A stretch of DNA of 64,000 nt from Janthinobacterium sp. PC23-8 (GTDB taxonomy: Bacteria > Pseudomonadota > Gammaproteobacteria > Burkholderiales > Burkholderiaceae_D): contig NZ_NJGY01000005.1 of the NCBI RefSeq assembly GCF_002250505.1, positions 87,157-151,156 on the forward strand, in the 5' to 3' direction. Positions 37,982 to 46,614 of the stretch are shown piece by piece. The translations under genes and the position numbers were made by a program. Every line of letters starts with the position of its first letter. Within the stretch, counting starts at the first letter, position 1. The notes beneath the pieces were generated by a model. The model saw only the letters and a list, made by a program, of their open reading frames with translations, did not search any database and was not told where the DNA came from.

Positions 37982-39007
37982 TCAGAAGCGATGGCTGATG
38001 CCGGTTTCGGCGCCGCGCGAGCGCCCGCCCGCGCCCAGTCCCTGGGCGGTGGCGACGGCGAACCTGGCGTTGCCCTGGTTGCGCAGGTCGACGTAGGTGG
38101 CGTACAGCGTGGTGCGGCGCGATACATCGACGGTGTAGCCCACGGCCAGTTGGGTGGCGTCGTCGGCGCCAACCGGCACGCCGGCCAGCGTTCCTGTCGA
38201 GCCGATCCAGGTGTAGTTGGCGCGCAGTTTGCCTACCGGCAGCGGCACGACCGCGCCGATCTGGGTCACCAGTCGCGCCGCGCCCAGGTATTCGTTGCGC
38301 ACCGTCGAGGCGATCAGGGTGGCCATCGGCAAGCTGTACGAGGCCGACAGCGAGGTGCGCCGCAGCATGCCGGCGATGCCGTCGAAATTGCCGATCGCGG
38401 CGCTCAGGTTGAGCTGCTGGTCGGCATAGCCGATACGCGTGCCGCGATACTTTTGCGCCGGCTTGCCCTCGCCGGCGGCGACCGCGACATTGGCGTAAAA
38501 ACCGCCCAGGGTGTCGGGCGTGAAATAGCTGACGATATTGTCGGCGCGCGCCCACAGGCCGGTCGCCTCGATGCCGCTGCCGAACGCGGTCGAGTAGAAT
38601 TTCCCCTGGTCGGCCAGGCCGCTGACGCCGAACACGTCGAATTCGCCGAACGCGGTGTAGCTGGGCGTCAGATCGTGTCCCACGCGCAGTTCGCCGAACT
38701 TCCCGCCCAGGCTGACGGTCGAGCGGCGGTTCCACAGGCGCGCGCTGTTGCCGGTGCCATTGTTGTAGTTGACGGTGCCCTCCATCCATGCGCCTGCGTA
38801 GAGGCCGTCGCCCAACGCTTCCGTGGCGCGCACGCCGATCCGGCTCGCCGCATAGCCGCCGCTGCCGATGGTCCAGGTTCGGGCGCCGTCGTTGTCGAAC
38901 ACGCGCATGGCCGCGTCGGCCACGCCGAAGACGTTGACGCTCGATTGCGCCGTGGCCTGGCCGCAGGCGAGCGCCGCAGCGGCAATCAGAAAGGGGGACA
39001 ACTTCAT
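37982..39007 (-). CDS. Gram-negative porin, second copy
   Basis: A 341-residue outer membrane barrel with signal peptide cleavage near GQATAQ, mature start SSVNVFGVADAAMRVF, conserved SRIGVRATEALGDGLYAGAWMEG, and the C-terminal GISHRF ending in phenylalanine. GAGGAAA precedes the start. It differs clearly from the porin at 26965. It is the first gene of a four-gene group with GH3, hydrolase and cupin genes. Upstream, a minus-strand TTGACA (39055-39060) and an IclR-type operator (39078-39096) mark its promoter. Confidence 0.92.
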   Translation of the reverse strand: MKLSPFLIAAAALACGQATAQSSVNVFGVADAAMRVFDNDGARTWTIGSGGYAASRIGVRATEALGDGLYAGAWMEGTVNYNNGTGNSARLWNRRSTVSLGGKFGELRVGHDLTPSYTAFGEFDVFGVSGLADQGKFYSTAFGSGIEATGLWARADNIVSYFTPDTLGGFYANVAVAAGEGKPAQKYRGTRIGYADQQLNLSAAIGNFDGIAGMLRRTSLSASYSLPMATLIASTVRNEYLGAARLVTQIGAVVPLPVGKLRANYTWIGSTGTLAGVPVGADDATQLAVGYTVDVSRRTTLYATYVDLRNQGNARFAVATAQGLGAGGRSRGAETGISHRF

Positions 39008-39077
39008 GCCATTTTCCTCGGGTAATGTGGTGGAGATCCCGATTATTGTGGCAGTGTCAATTGATTGGCAATGATGT

Positions 39078-39096
39078 AATTCCATGCAGTGGAATT
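39078..39096. promoter_or_regulatory. IclR-type operator, copy 3 (porin-GH3 operon)
   Basis: AATTCCA-TGCAG-TGGAATT, a perfect 7+7 palindrome. It is centred about 50-60 bases upstream of the start site expected from the minus-strand TTGACA or AATAAT elements in front of the porin gene. Confidence 0.8.
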
Positions 39097-39130
39097 GGGC
39101 GCCATGGCGGCGCTGGCGCTGGCGCTGGCA

Positions 39131-39937
39131 CTAGCGGTGCCAGGCAGCCTGGATCGCGTCGCGCAGCGCGAGCAGGGGGCCGCGCAGCTCGTCGACCACC
39201 GAGTCGAACGGTTCGGCCGTGGTCACGCTCATGTTCAGGATGTGGATGGCGCAGTGGGGCATGGCGATCGGCGTCGCCAGGGCGACCACCTCGGGCTGCC
39301 AGGCGGCCGCGCAGTAGCCATGGCGCTGCACGCTGTCGATCGCCGCGAAGATCTCTCCTTCCATCGTCTCGCGGTCCTGCGCCGGCGACTTGGCCGAACC
39401 GCGCGCCTTGAGCCGCGCCAGAAAACGTTCGCGCGCCGGCACCGGCGCCACCGCCAGATAGGCTCTTCCCAGCGACGTCAGTTCGATCGGGATGCGCTGG
39501 CCCGAGACGATGGTGCGCAGCACCACCTTGCGGTTGTAGCGTATCGATTCGAGATACACCATCTCGTCGCCGTCCGCAATGGCCAGGCCGACGTTGACCC
39601 GGAACTTTTCCGAGGCCTCGCGCATCAGCGGTTTGGCCACCTGCAGCGCCTGATTGCTCAAGCGCATCGCCAGCGCCAGACTCAGTACCGCGACGCCGAG
39701 CCGGTAGCCGCGTCGCTGCGGATCGTATTCCAGCATGCCCTCGTGCACCAGCGTCTGCGTCAGGCGGCTCACGGTCGAGCGCGCCAGGCCGGTCTTGTCG
39801 GCGATATCGCCGTTCCCCATCACGTCCGATCCCGGGCGGAAGGCTTTGAGGATCGCCAGGCCCCGTTCGAGCGAGCGATTCTGCGATGGCCGCTCCTGTC
39901 GCGTGACCGCGTTGGCGGGCGTGGAAAGCTGTTTCAT
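39131..39937 (-). CDS. IclR family transcriptional regulator
   Basis: A 268-residue regulator. The N-terminal winged helix (about 20-85) begins QNRSLERGLAILKAF and has the recognition region KTGLARSTVSRLTQTLVHEG. The C-terminal effector domain (about 100-260) binds small acids in relatives such as PcaR, PcaU and PobR. It is read divergently from the acyl-CoA ligase operon, with one TTCCA-N5-TGGAA palindrome in between. Three more palindromes lie before other cluster promoters, so it is the probable regulator of the whole 27-47 kb cluster. The gene ends in a GGCGCT repeat tract that codes the alanine-rich tail. Confidence 0.92.
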   Translation of the reverse strand: MKQLSTPANAVTRQERPSQNRSLERGLAILKAFRPGSDVMGNGDIADKTGLARSTVSRLTQTLVHEGMLEYDPQRRGYRLGVAVLSLALAMRLSNQALQVAKPLMREASEKFRVNVGLAIADGDEMVYLESIRYNRKVVLRTIVSGQRIPIELTSLGRAYLAVAPVPARERFLARLKARGSAKSPAQDRETMEGEIFAAIDSVQRHGYCAAAWQPEVVALATPIAMPHCAIHILNMSVTTAEPFDSVVDELRGPLLALRDAIQAAWHR

Positions 39938-40037
39938 GGTGTGCTCCTGTTTGACCGGCCGATGCGATGGTGAGGAATTTCCCGGCCTGTTGTTGTTTGT
40001 TCTGACCCATGGTAGCGCATGAACGAGTGAGAAAGCA

Positions 40038-40054
40038 ATTCCATTAGATGGAAT
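40038..40054. promoter_or_regulatory. IclR-type operator, copy 4 (iclR / crotonase operon)
   Basis: ATTCCA-TTAGA-TGGAAT, a perfect 6+6 palindrome between divergent iclR and the crotonase gene. A plus-strand TACACT at 40084-40089 would place it about 50 bases upstream of the crotonase operon start. Confidence 0.78.
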
Positions 40055-40201
40055 CTGGCTGATGCGCTCGCAAGAGAATTCACTACACTGTATCCATCAC
40101 CGCACGCGCCGTTCCCCGATGACCGGCGCGCATGAAGAGAGCCGGAATCGGCCCGCCAGGAGATATCACGTGCCCCAATTATTTAATCGAAGGAACATCC
40201 A

Positions 40202-40996
40202 ATGACTGCTCTCACCCTGATCGACCTGCGGGTCGACGCCGGCATCGCGACCATTTATTTCAACCGCCCGGAAAAGCGCAACGCCATGAGCGACGCCATG
40301 CGCAGCGAGTTCATTGCCGCGCTGGAAACAGTTGCCGCCGACAAGGCCATCAAGGCGCTGGTCATCACCGGCAACGGCAAGGGCTTCTGCGCCGGCGGCG
40401 ACATCTCCGGCATGGAGCAACGCATGCAGGCGCCGGCCGGCGATATCGCCTACAACGGCTGGCACCGCCAGCAGCGCGTGCACCACACGCAAGGCCTGCT
40501 GTTTACCATGCCCAAGCCGGTGATTGCCGCCGTCAACGGCGCCGCCTCGGGCCTCGGCGCCGACACCGCGCTGGCGTGCGACTTCATCGTCGCCGCCGAC
40601 GACGCCAGCTTCACCTGGTCGTATATCAACCGCGGCATCATCCCCGATGGCGGCGGCATGTATTTCCTGCCGCGCCGCATCGGCCTGTCGAAAGCCAAGG
40701 ACCTGATTTTCTCGGGCCGCAAGGTCGCCGCGCCCGAAGCGCTGCAACTGGGCATCGCCGACCGCCTGGTGCCCGCCGATCAACTGGTGGCGTCCGCGCA
40801 AGCCTGGGCGGCGGAACTGGGCAAGGGATCGGGCACCGCGCTGGCGCTCGGTAAAACCATCCTCAACCAGAGCTTCGAGCTGTCGGCCACGCAGGTGTTT
40901 GCGATGGGTAGCCAGGCGCAAGGCATCTGCTACACCAGCACCGAACACCGCGCATCGGTGATGGCCTTCCTGGCCAAGGCCGCCGAGAAAAAATAA
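40202..40996 (+). CDS. Enoyl-CoA hydratase/isomerase (crotonase family)
   Basis: A 264-residue enzyme with the crotonase fold: RPEKRNAMSDAMRSEF, the oxyanion-hole motif ITGNGKGFCAGGDISGM, KPVIAAVNGAASGLGADTALACDF, and SYINRGIIPDGGGMYFLPR. The segment holding the catalytic acid reads IPDGGG, like PaaG-type isomerases, instead of the PE...GAGGTQ of classical hydratases, so double-bond isomerisation is as likely as hydration. It opens the operon with the NDP-forming ligase, fusion enzyme, MmgE/PrpD protein and binding protein, and is preceded by an IclR-type operator. Confidence 0.9.
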   Translation: MTALTLIDLRVDAGIATIYFNRPEKRNAMSDAMRSEFIAALETVAADKAIKALVITGNGKGFCAGGDISGMEQRMQAPAGDIAYNGWHRQQRVHHTQGLLFTMPKPVIAAVNGAASGLGADTALACDFIVAADDASFTWSYINRGIIPDGGGMYFLPRRIGLSKAKDLIFSGRKVAAPEALQLGIADRLVPADQLVASAQAWAAELGKGSGTALALGKTILNQSFELSATQVFAMGSQAQGICYTSTEHRASVMAFLAKAAEKK

Positions 40997-41056
40997 GCGA
41001 AAACAGGCAAGCGCGCACCGCGCGCAGCCTTTCAAAGATCAACGACGAGACCAGAC

Positions 41057-43144
41057 ATGAACGCCATTTCCCTTCTTTTCAAACCGCGCAGCGTCGCCAT
41101 CATCGGCGCCTCCGGCGACGCCAGCAAGACCGCCGGACGTCCCATCGCCTACCTGCGCAAGCACGGCTACGCGGGCGAAATCTATCCCGTCAACCCGCGC
41201 GTCGACACCATTGACGGCCTGCGCTGCTACCCCGACATCGCCTCTCTGCCGGCCGCGCCAGACGTCGCCATGGTCTGCGTCGGCGCCGAGCGCGCCATCG
41301 GCGCGGTGCGCGAACTGGCCGCCAGGGGCTGCGCCGCCGCCATCGTGCTGGCCAGCGGCTTCGGCGAGACCGGCGAGGCGGGCCTGCGCCGCCAGCAGGA
41401 ACTGATCGAAGCGGCGGGCAGCATGCGCCTGCTCGGACCGAACACCATCGGCCTGGTCAACCTGACCGACGACATTCCGCTGTCGGCCAGCGGCGCGCTG
41501 GAAATGGATCGCTTCCCGGTTGGTGCGGTGGGACTGGTGTCGCAAAGCGGCGGCATCCTCGGCGCGCTGATGTCGCGCGCGGCCGCGCGCGGCATCGGCA
41601 TGTCCAAGCTGGTCTCGACCAGCAACGAGGTCGACCTGGAACTGGCCGACTTCATCGACTACCTGGTCGACGACGAGGCCACCCGCGTCATCGCGCTGTA
41701 TGTCGAAACCGTGCGCAACCCCGAGAAATTCCGCGCCGCCTGCCTGCGCGCCGCGCAAGCGGGCAAGCCGGTGGTGGCGTTCAAGATCGGCCGCTCCGAA
41801 GCCGGCGCCCGCGCCGCCGTGTCGCATACCGGCGCCATGGCCGGCGCCGACCGCATGTACGACGCCCTGTTCAGGCAGGTCGGCGTGATCCGCGCGCAGA
41901 CCTTCGCCGACTTCCTCGACATTCCTGCCGCGCTGACCAACGGCCGCGTCTTGCGCGGCAAGCGCGTCGCCATTCTTACTTCCACCGGCGGCGCCGGCAC
42001 CCTGATTTCCGATGCGCTGGGCGTGACCGGCTTCGACGCGCCGGCGCCCGACGAAGCCACCGCCGCACGCCTGCGCGCGCTGCAGACGGGCGAGGAGGCG
42101 GCGCTGGACCGCAATCCGATCGATGTCACGCTGGCCGGCCTCAAGCCGGACCTGCTGCGCGGCGCCATCAACGCCTTGCTCGACAGCCCGACCTACGACG
42201 CGCTGATCATCATCGTCGGCTCGTCGGCGCTGGCCATGCCGGAACTGATGGCCGGTGCGATCCAGGACTGCCTGGCCAACAGCGACAAGCCGATCCTGGC
42301 CTACGTCAGCCCGCACGCGCCCGAGCTGATGGCGCTGTTCAACCAGCGCGGCGTGCCGGCCTATACCGCGCCGGAGAGTTGCGCCGCCGCGCTGGGCGCG
42401 ATGCTGCAACTGGCGCGCGCGCCGGCGCAGATCGACAGCGGCGAGCCGTGCAGCCCGGTCGCCATCGACGACTTTGGCTCCGGTTCGCTCGACGAGGCAC
42501 AGGCCAAGGCCCTGTTTGCCCGCTTCGGCGTGCCGTCGGTGCGCGAACAGATTGTCACCACGCCGGCCGAGGCGCAGGCCGCCGCCGCCACGTTCGGCGA
42601 CAAGGTGGTGCTCAAGATCCTGTCGTCCGAGATCACCCATAAAAGCGATGTCGGCGGCGTGGCCGTGGCCGTGCCGGTGGCGCAGGTCGGCGAACGCCTG
42701 GCCCTGATGATCGAGGACGTGACGGCCAGGGCCGGCGTCACGCCGAGCCGCTTCCTGGTGCAGGAGATGGTGTCGGGCGGCGCCGAATTCATCCTCGGCG
42801 TGCACCGCGACGCGCTGGGTACTGCCGTGCTGCTGGGCATGGGCGGCGTGATGGCCGAGCTGTTCAAGGACACCACCATGCGCCTGCTGCCGCCGTCCGG
42901 CGGCTTGAGCCGCGCGGACGCGCTGGAGATGGCGCGCGAACTGAAAACCTGGCCGCTGCTCGACGGCTTCCGCGGCCGCCCGAAGGCCGATGTCAATGCG
43001 CTGGTGGACGCCATCGTCGCGTTCTCGCGCATGGCCTCGCAACTCGGTGAACGCCTGGTGGAAGCGGAAATCAACCCGGTCTTCGTGCTCGAGGTCGGCC
43101 GTGGCGTGCGCGCCGCCGACGGCGTGCTGGTGCTGGGCGCGTGA
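41057..43144 (+). CDS. NDP-forming acyl-CoA synthetase
   Basis: A 695-residue single-chain CoA ligase of the acetate-CoA ligase (ADP-forming) superfamily. It has an N-terminal CoA-binding Rossmann domain (SVAIIGASGDASKTAGRPI). The ligase domain has the phospho-histidine in AAVSHTGAMAGADRMY near residue 257. A C-terminal ATP-grasp domain (about 475-695) includes KVVLKILSSEITHKSDVGGV. It joins a carboxylic acid to CoA using ATP. Relatives act on acetate, pimelate, aryl acids or ferulate, so the substrate is open. It overlaps the next gene by one base (TGATG) and should supply the CoA ester for the beta-oxidation enzymes encoded around it. Confidence 0.92.
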   Translation: MNAISLLFKPRSVAIIGASGDASKTAGRPIAYLRKHGYAGEIYPVNPRVDTIDGLRCYPDIASLPAAPDVAMVCVGAERAIGAVRELAARGCAAAIVLASGFGETGEAGLRRQQELIEAAGSMRLLGPNTIGLVNLTDDIPLSASGALEMDRFPVGAVGLVSQSGGILGALMSRAAARGIGMSKLVSTSNEVDLELADFIDYLVDDEATRVIALYVETVRNPEKFRAACLRAAQAGKPVVAFKIGRSEAGARAAVSHTGAMAGADRMYDALFRQVGVIRAQTFADFLDIPAALTNGRVLRGKRVAILTSTGGAGTLISDALGVTGFDAPAPDEATAARLRALQTGEEAALDRNPIDVTLAGLKPDLLRGAINALLDSPTYDALIIIVGSSALAMPELMAGAIQDCLANSDKPILAYVSPHAPELMALFNQRGVPAYTAPESCAAALGAMLQLARAPAQIDSGEPCSPVAIDDFGSGSLDEAQAKALFARFGVPSVREQIVTTPAEAQAAAATFGDKVVLKILSSEITHKSDVGGVAVAVPVAQVGERLALMIEDVTARAGVTPSRFLVQEMVSGGAEFILGVHRDALGTAVLLGMGGVMAELFKDTTMRLLPPSGGLSRADALEMARELKTWPLLDGFRGRPKADVNALVDAIVAFSRMASQLGERLVEAEINPVFVLEVGRGVRAADGVLVLGA

Positions 43145-45213
43145 TGGGAGCCCCATTGAGCACAGCACAGGTTCGGCTCGAGCGCGATGGCGATATCGCT
43201 GTCATCGTGATCGACAACCCGCCGATCAATGCCGGCTCGGCCGCCGTGCGCGCGGGCCTGCTGGCCGCCATCGACACCGTGGCACACGATGGCACCCTGC
43301 GGGCGGCGGTGATCATCGGCGCCGGCACCACCTTTATCGCCGGCTCCGACCTGAAGGAATTCGGCCAGCCCTTGCAGGACCCGCAACTGCCGGCCATCAT
43401 CAAAGCCATTGAGGGTTGCGGCAAACCGGTGGTGGCGGCGCTGCATGGCGCCGCGCTAGGCGGCGGCTACGAGCTGGCGCTGGGCTGCGACTACCGTATC
43501 GCCGCGCCGGGCACGGTGGTGGGGCTGCCGGAAGTGACTCTGGGCATCATCCCCGGCGCCGGCGGCACCCAGCGCCTGCCGCGCCTGGTCGGCCTGCCCA
43601 AGGCCATCGACCTTGTTTGCAGCGGTGAGCGGGTGGCGGCAAGCGAAGCGCTGGCGCTGGGCATGCTCGACGCCATCGCCGCCGGCGACCTGCGCCAGGA
43701 GGCGCTCGCCTGCGCGCGCCGGCTGATCGGCACCAGGTCGCTGCTGCGCGAGCGCACCGCACCGGCATGCACCGCCGAAGAGCTGGCCGCAGCCTCGGCA
43801 GCCGCCTTGCGCGCCGGCCGCGAGCGTCCCGCCGTGCGGGCCGCGATCGAGGCCGTCGGCCAGGCGGCGCTGGCGGACATGGAGCCAGGCCTCGCCGCCG
43901 AGCGCGCCATGTTCCAGCAATTGCGCCTGTCGGTCGAGGCGCGGGCGCTGCGCCACCTGTTCTTTGCCGAACGGGCCTCGGCCAGGCATCCGGCGCTGGC
44001 CGGCGTGGCGCCGCGCCCGGTCGAGCTGATCGCGGTGCTGGGCGCCGGCACCATGGGCGCCGGCATCGCGATTGCCGCGCTCGATGCCGGCTACCGGGTG
44101 TTGCTGGTCGAGCAGGACCCGGCCGCGCTCGAACGCGGCGGCAACAATATCGCCGACCTGTACGCCGACCGCCTCAAGCGTGGCCGCTTGAGCGCCGAAG
44201 CCGCCGCCCAGCGGCTGGGCAGCCTGGAGCGCAGCCTCGACTGGAGTCGCCTGGCCGAGGCCGACCTGGTGATCGAAGCCGTGTTCGAGGACCTGGCCGT
44301 CAAGCAGCAGGTGTTTGCGCGCCTGGACGCCGTCATGCGCCCCGGCGCCATCCTGGCAAGCAATACCTCCTACCTCGACCTCGACGCGATTGCCGGCGCC
44401 ACCTCGCGCCCGGGCGATGTGCTAGGGCTGCATTTCTTCAGCCCCGCCAACGTCATGCGCCTGCTGGAGGTAGTGCGCGGCGCGGCCACCGCGCCCGAGG
44501 TGCTGGCCACCGGCCTGGCCGTCGGCCGGCGCCTGCGCAAGCTGCCCATCCTGACCGGCAACGCCTTCGGCTTTATCGGCAACCGCGTGTACGCCGCCTA
44601 CCGGCGCCAGTGCGAATTTTTGATCGAGGAGGGCGCATATCCGGAACAGGTGGACGCCGCGCTCGAAGCCTTCGGCTTTGCCATGGGGCCGTTCGCGGTG
44701 GCCGACATGTCCGGCCTCGACATTGCCTGGCGCATGCGCCAGAGCCAGGCCGCCACGCGCGATCCGCGCGCCCGCTATGTCGACATTGCCGACCGCCTGT
44801 GCGAAGCCGGACGCCTGGGACGCAAGACCGGCGCCGGCTACTATCGCTACCAGGCCGGCGCCAGGGGCGGCCAGCCCGATCCCCTGGTGCGCGAGGTGAT
44901 CGAGCAGTCGCGCGCCGCCAACGGCATCGCCGCCCGGCCGCTCGACGATGCCGAAATCGTGCGCCGCGCGCTGCTGGCCATGGTCAACGAAGCGGCGCTG
45001 CTGCTGGCCGAAGGCGTGGCCGGCCACGCGGCCGATGTCGACCTGGTGCTGATCAACGGCTACGGCTTTCCGCGCTGGGAGGGCGGCCCGGTGTTCTGGG
45101 CGCGCGAACGCGGCCGCGCGGCGCTGGAGCACGATCTCGACTGGCTGGCGGCAGTGAGCGCAGCCGGCTTCGTGCGCGGCGACGCCGCCTGCCTGCTGGC
45201 GAAGGAGGACTGA
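43144..45213 (+). CDS. Fused enoyl-CoA hydratase / 3-hydroxyacyl-CoA dehydrogenase
   Basis: A 689-residue bifunctional beta-oxidation enzyme. Residues 1-190 form a crotonase domain with KPVVAALHGAALGGGYELAL and GLPEVTLGIIPGAGGTQRLPR. Residues about 290-470 form the NAD-binding domain (LIAVLGAGTMGAGIAIAAL) with the catalytic histidine in LGLHFFSPANVMRL, followed by two C-terminal dehydrogenase domains (GNAFGFIGNRVYAAYRRQ; GYGFPRWEGGPVFWA). Overall order resembles peroxisomal-type multifunctional enzymes, not FadB with FadA. It hydrates and then oxidises an enoyl-CoA to the 3-oxoacyl-CoA that the cluster thiolase can cleave. ATG 43144 overlaps the ligase stop by one base. Confidence 0.93.
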   Translation: MGAPLSTAQVRLERDGDIAVIVIDNPPINAGSAAVRAGLLAAIDTVAHDGTLRAAVIIGAGTTFIAGSDLKEFGQPLQDPQLPAIIKAIEGCGKPVVAALHGAALGGGYELALGCDYRIAAPGTVVGLPEVTLGIIPGAGGTQRLPRLVGLPKAIDLVCSGERVAASEALALGMLDAIAAGDLRQEALACARRLIGTRSLLRERTAPACTAEELAAASAAALRAGRERPAVRAAIEAVGQAALADMEPGLAAERAMFQQLRLSVEARALRHLFFAERASARHPALAGVAPRPVELIAVLGAGTMGAGIAIAALDAGYRVLLVEQDPAALERGGNNIADLYADRLKRGRLSAEAAAQRLGSLERSLDWSRLAEADLVIEAVFEDLAVKQQVFARLDAVMRPGAILASNTSYLDLDAIAGATSRPGDVLGLHFFSPANVMRLLEVVRGAATAPEVLATGLAVGRRLRKLPILTGNAFGFIGNRVYAAYRRQCEFLIEEGAYPEQVDAALEAFGFAMGPFAVADMSGLDIAWRMRQSQAATRDPRARYVDIADRLCEAGRLGRKTGAGYYRYQAGARGGQPDPLVREVIEQSRAANGIAARPLDDAEIVRRALLAMVNEAALLLAEGVAGHAADVDLVLINGYGFPRWEGGPVFWARERGRAALEHDLDWLAAVSAAGFVRGDAACLLAKED

Positions 45214-45215
45214 GC

Positions 45216-46544
45216 ATGCATGCAACCGAGGTATTGGCGCGCTTCGGCGCCGCCTTCCACGCGCGCAGCGTGGCGCCGGAGGTGATCCATGCCGCCAAGC
45301 GGGCGGTGGTCGACTGGTACGCGTCGGTGTTTCCCGGCTACGCAACGCCGCCGGTGCAGCTGTTGATGGCCACCCTGGCCGACGACCTCGATCGGGGCAA
45401 GTGCCGGCTGGCCACTAGCCAGGCGGCCACGCCGCGCACGGCGGCGCTGATCAACGGCGCGGCGGCGCACGCCGCCGAGGTCGATGACAGTTTTCGCGGC
45501 GCCATGTACCACCCGGGCGCGGCGACCATCGCCGCCGCCCTCGCTGCAGGGCAGGAGGTCGGCGCCGATGGCGCCGAGTTCCTGCGCGCGGTGGTGGTCG
45601 GTTACGAGATCTCGACCCGCATCGGCGTGGTGCTGGGACGCTCGCACTACCGCTACTGGCACAACACGGGCACCGTCGGCGTGTTCGGCGCGGCCGCTGC
45701 CGCAGCGTACCTGTACCGGCTCGACGCCACTGCCTTTGCCCATGCGCTGGCGACGGCGGCGACGTTTTCCGCCGGACTGCAGCAGGCTTTTCGCATGGAT
45801 TCGATGTCCAAGCCGCTGCATCCGGGGCGGGCCGCAGAAGGCGGCCTGCTGGCCGCCGCTCTTGCGGCCAGGGGCGCGACCGGCTCGCTGGACGTGCTCG
45901 ACGGTGAAAACGGCCTGGGACGCGCCATGAGCGACGGCCCGAACTGGTCGCGCATCGGCGCCACCCTGGGCACGGTGTTTCATATCGAGGGACTGACGTT
46001 CAAGAACCATATCGGCTGCGGCCACGTGTTTCCATCCATCGACGGCGTGCTGGCGCTGAGGGAACAATACGGTTTGCGGCCGGACGACATCGAAAGCGTG
46101 AGCGTGGGCACCTACCAGGCCGCCCTCGATATCGCTTGTTACGGCGTACCGGCCAGCGCCAACGAGGCGCGCTTCAGCATGCCCTTCATGCTGGCCACGG
46201 CGCTGGTGCACGGCAGCGTGCGCATGCGCGCCTACGAGGCCGCAGGGCTGGCCGACCCCGGCGTGCATGCGCTGATGCCGCGCATCGCCACGGCGGTCGA
46301 TGCGGAGCTCGACGCGCGCTTTCCGGCGCAGCGCGCAGCGCGCATCGAGATCGTGTGCCGCGACGGCCTGCGCCTGGCGCACTTCCAGCCCAACCGCAAG
46401 GGCGACCCCGAAGATCCGCTCGACGACGCCGACCTCGGCGACAAGCTGCTCGAGCTGGCGACGCCGGTGATCGGCGGCGCGCGCGCGGCAGCGCTGCTGG
46501 CGCGCTTGTGGCAGGCCGACAGCGCTGGTGCGCTCGACTGGTAG
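45216..46544 (+). CDS. MmgE/PrpD family protein
   Basis: A 442-residue protein with the family pattern: AKRAVVDWYASVFPG, ALINGAAAHAAEVDDSF (conserved HxxEVDD-like motif), HPGAATIAAALA, FRMDSMSKPLHPGRAAEGGLLAA, and LTFKNHIGCGHVFPSIDG. Known members are 2-methylcitrate dehydratase and cis-aconitate decarboxylase, both working on tri- or dicarboxylates. Here it may dehydrate, decarboxylate or isomerise an intermediate of the pathway; no prpB or prpC is present, so a methylcitrate role is unlikely. Its ATG is two bases after the fusion enzyme's stop codon. Confidence 0.9.
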   Translation: MHATEVLARFGAAFHARSVAPEVIHAAKRAVVDWYASVFPGYATPPVQLLMATLADDLDRGKCRLATSQAATPRTAALINGAAAHAAEVDDSFRGAMYHPGAATIAAALAAGQEVGADGAEFLRAVVVGYEISTRIGVVLGRSHYRYWHNTGTVGVFGAAAAAAYLYRLDATAFAHALATAATFSAGLQQAFRMDSMSKPLHPGRAAEGGLLAAALAARGATGSLDVLDGENGLGRAMSDGPNWSRIGATLGTVFHIEGLTFKNHIGCGHVFPSIDGVLALREQYGLRPDDIESVSVGTYQAALDIACYGVPASANEARFSMPFMLATALVHGSVRMRAYEAAGLADPGVHALMPRIATAVDAELDARFPAQRAARIEIVCRDGLRLAHFQPNRKGDPEDPLDDADLGDKLLELATPVIGGARAAALLARLWQADSAGALDW

Positions 46545-46614
46545 CAACTCGCGGCAACACCGTCCCGCGCGCCGCGTGGGACGTATTTCAATATAAAAAC
46601 TCAGGAGATCAACC

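Noticed and set aside
41039-43168. A 700-codon open frame antisense to the acyl-CoA ligase
   Set aside because: It has no recognisable domain and is rich in Arg, His, Gly and Ala, typical of the opposite strand of GC-rich genes. The sense frame has full ligase motifs.
40202-45213. A ferulate degradation cluster (feruloyl-CoA synthetase and hydratase-lyase)
   Set aside because: The ligase superfamily would fit, but no vanillin dehydrogenase or demethylase is present, and the hydratase-dehydrogenase fusion with a thiolase points to beta-oxidation.
43144-45213. Classical FadB of a FadBA complex
   Set aside because: The domain order is similar, but the partner FadA is not adjacent and the sequence resembles peroxisomal-type multifunctional enzymes, so the symbol was not used.
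45216-46544. 2-methylcitrate cycle gene prpD
   Set aside because: Neither prpB, prpC nor acnD is nearby, and the gene is embedded in a CoA-ligase operon, so only the broad family name is supported.
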